Shown here: positions 62,607 to 64,000 of the stretch, piece by piece | Position numbering within the stretch: position 1 is the first letter of the stretch | Layout: each line of letters starts with the position of its first letter | Assembly (NCBI GenBank): GCA_963794165.1 | Contig: CAWCCT010000001.1 | Span: 124,001 to 188,000, forward strand | From: PALSA-350 sp963794165 | GTDB taxonomy: Bacteria; Acidobacteriota; Terriglobia; Terriglobales; Acidobacteriaceae | Reading direction: 5' to 3' | Length of the DNA: 64,000 nucleotides | The notes under the pieces: generated by a model | The model's database searches: none | The model's input: only the letters and a program-made list of their open reading frames with translations | What the model was told of the DNA's origin: nothing | Translations under genes and position numbers: made by a program

Positions 62607-64000
62607 CTATTGGGGCGGGCTGCTGTTCCCTGCAGGCGGCGCCGGCTCGTTGCTAGGCGCAGGCGCGGGTTCCGTGGTCTCCGGTGGGGTAGTCTTCGGG
62701 ACCTTCGGCTTGGCCGGCGTACTTGTCGAACCATCGTCTGCCGGCACCACGGGGGTGCTTGGATGCTTTGCCTTGACCGGTGCTCCCGCATCCGCCTTTG
62801 GCCCTGTTTTTTCCGCTGTCCCGTCGCTATCTTGCTCAGCAGTCTTGCCTACTGCGGTTTTGCCCTCGACCGGCGGCTTGGCCGCGGGCGTCTGCGCAGC
62901 CGCCGGTTTGGGCAGCGGCGCGTATTTAGGATCCACAACCGCCTGGCCTGGCGTCAACGCGCTTGCCGGAGGGGCGGAATTAGGAGTGAAGTGATCGGGG
63001 TGCAGCGCCGGAGGCGGATGCAATGGCGGCAGAGCCACCGGGGTGGTGGAAGCCGGTTTGGCATCCGGTTTCTGGCCTGGCTGATCGGCCAGCGCAGTCG
63101 GATCGCTCAGCCCCGGAAGCCGCTCGGCCAGGATATCCGAGGCCCGCTGTTGACTCACCGCTGCGCCTTCGGCCGCACTCTGCGCCAAGTCTTGCTGCTC
63201 CGTCGGCGGCATGTGCTCCGAAGCCTCGGTGATCACCAGTAACTCTTCCAAATGCCCTAGATTAGCCGCCGGCTTGATGACGATATCGATATACGGGGGA
63301 TTCGCCGTATCCGAGACCACCTTGTCCACCACTCCCACCGGGATCCCGCGCGGATAAATCTGATCTCCGCCGCTGGTGATGACCTTCTCCCCCGCCTTGA
63401 CCCGTTCATCGGGAAGCATATTAATGATCTGCGGCTGGCCTAATGCATTGCCTCGCAGTACCCCGCGCAACCGGGTCGACTCCAGCAGCACCCCTGCCCC
63501 GCTGGTTTGATCGGAGATCACCAGCACCTGCGAGGTGTGCGCGAACACATCCTTCAGTTTGCCCACGATGCCGTCCGGGGTAATCACGGCTTGGTCCGGC
63601 TTAAGCCCGTCTTTGGCGCCCTTATCGATGTACAGGACGCGTGACTGATCACTGCCGGATGTGCCAATCACCTGCGCGGGTACAGTACTGTAGATGTAGT
63701 GTTCTTTGAAGGCCAGCAGTGACTGCAGCCGTTGTCCCTGGCGGGCATCTTCGAGCAGCCCTGCCTGTTCCAGCTGCAGGCGGCTCAGCCGCTCTCTCAG
63801 TTCCTGATTCTGCTGCCGCACGTGGCGCAGATCGAGATAATTCTGCCACATGCCGCGCAGGCCGCTCCCTCCGCCATGCAGAACCTTCTCTGGCGGCGAC
63901 ATGAGACCGATGGCCCAGTAGCGGATCAAGCGCACCGCTGGGCCATCCCCACCGTTAGGGTTAGGCCTGCGTACTTGCACCGCCAACCCAATGATCTGGG
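62607..64000 (-). CDS. mreC: Cell-shape protein MreC, 5' end missing, with long Pro/Ala-rich tail
   Basis: The gene runs off the right edge; the open frame continues to the last base (IIGLAVQVRRPN), the end of the usual membrane anchor. Visible are the coiled coil (LRHVRQQNQELRERLSRLQLEQAGL) and the two beta domains (AQVIGTSGSDQSRVLYIDKGAKDGLKPDQAVITPDGIVGKL and VITSGGDQIYPRGIPVGVVDKV). After about residue 270 there is a 190-residue Pro/Ala/Lys-rich tail (PPLHPPPALHP, AKPPVEGKTAVGK) that most MreC proteins lack. MreC is a periplasmic scaffold of the elongasome. Confidence 0.93.
   Translation of the reverse strand, partial: QIIGLAVQVRRPNPNGGDGPAVRLIRYWAIGLMSPPEKVLHGGGSGLRGMWQNYLDLRHVRQQNQELRERLSRLQLEQAGLLEDARQGQRLQSLLAFKEHYIYSTVPAQVIGTSGSDQSRVLYIDKGAKDGLKPDQAVITPDGIVGKLKDVFAHTSQVLVISDQTSGAGVLLESTRLRGVLRGNALGQPQIINMLPDERVKAGEKVITSGGDQIYPRGIPVGVVDKVVSDTANPPYIDIVIKPAANLGHLEELLVITEASEHMPPTEQQDLAQSAAEGAAVSQQRASDILAERLPGLSDPTALADQPGQKPDAKPASTTPVALPPLHPPPALHPDHFTPNSAPPASALTPGQAVVDPKYAPLPKPAAAQTPAAKPPVEGKTAVGKTAEQDSDGTAEKTGPKADAGAPVKAKHPSTPVVPADDGSTSTPAKPKVPKTTPPETTEPAPAPSNEPAPPAGNSSPPQ

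Overview
The window is about 60% GC, gene-dense and carries no tRNA or CRISPR. It most likely comes from an acidobacterium of the Terriglobia/Koribacter type. The evidence is a large Oar-like TonB receptor with a carboxypeptidase-regulatory domain, futalosine-pathway menaquinone genes (mqnA, mqnC), a YpdA-type bacillithiol-disulfide reductase gene, abundant interspersed inverted-repeat elements in gene gaps, and the mreC-mreD-mrdA-rodA-rne gene order. This taxonomic call is inference from gene content.

Layout. 1-2.5 kb: the 3' end of pgpA, a beta-propeller (NHL-like) protein and cinA; the last two are broken by three single-base shifts. 2.6-11.3 kb: the most unusual locus. A STAS protein is divergent from an operon of three membrane adaptors (GAF-GAF-GAF-TM-HlyD fusion, lipoprotein adaptor, PqqD-M50 protease-HlyD fusion). 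Convergent to it are three tiny Lys-rich peptide genes that share an N-terminal KKSL block, followed by a sigma54-type activator gene. Both the adaptor operon and the peptide genes have near-consensus -24/-12 promoters, and two GGGTTAA/TTAACCC dyads sit at enhancer distance upstream of the peptide promoter. I read this as a sigma54-controlled small-peptide production and export system, apparently undescribed. 11.4-18.9 kb: carboxylesterase, then plsY-gpsA, ftsY-ribD-ribE, the SRP RNA and fabH. 18.9-20.6 kb: a frameshift-ridden dedA-like gene and mqnA. 20.6-28.8 kb: dprA, topA, three small proteins, ftsK. 29-32.3 kb: a REC-HPt protein, a LuxR-type regulator and an OmpA-family protein. 32.5-43.1 kb: a quinone-oxidoreductase-like enzyme, small proteins, a secreted trypsin-like lipoprotein, the TonB receptor and a family 2 glycosidase. 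43-54 kb: a histidine kinase, ypdA, aspA, outer-membrane proteins, cytochrome c, mqnC, a cellulose-synthase-like glycosyltransferase and a glyoxalase-fold protein. 54-64 kb: an outer-membrane barrel, rne with a huge disordered insertion, and the rod-shape cluster rodA-mrdA-mreD-mreC running off the right edge.

How the genes work together. Housekeeping blocks cover phospholipid synthesis (plsY, gpsA, pgpA), fatty-acid initiation (fabH), protein targeting (ftsY beside the SRP RNA gene), riboflavin (ribD, ribE), menaquinone (mqnA, mqnC), chromosome handling (topA, ftsK, dprA) and cell elongation (rodA, mrdA, mreC, mreD). At least four families of short inverted-repeat elements are dispersed in the intergenic gaps. 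Two stretches (about 0.6-2.0 kb and 18.9-20.6 kb) have clustered one-base indels in genes expected to be functional. These look more like local sequence errors than gene decay, but the sequence alone cannot settle that.
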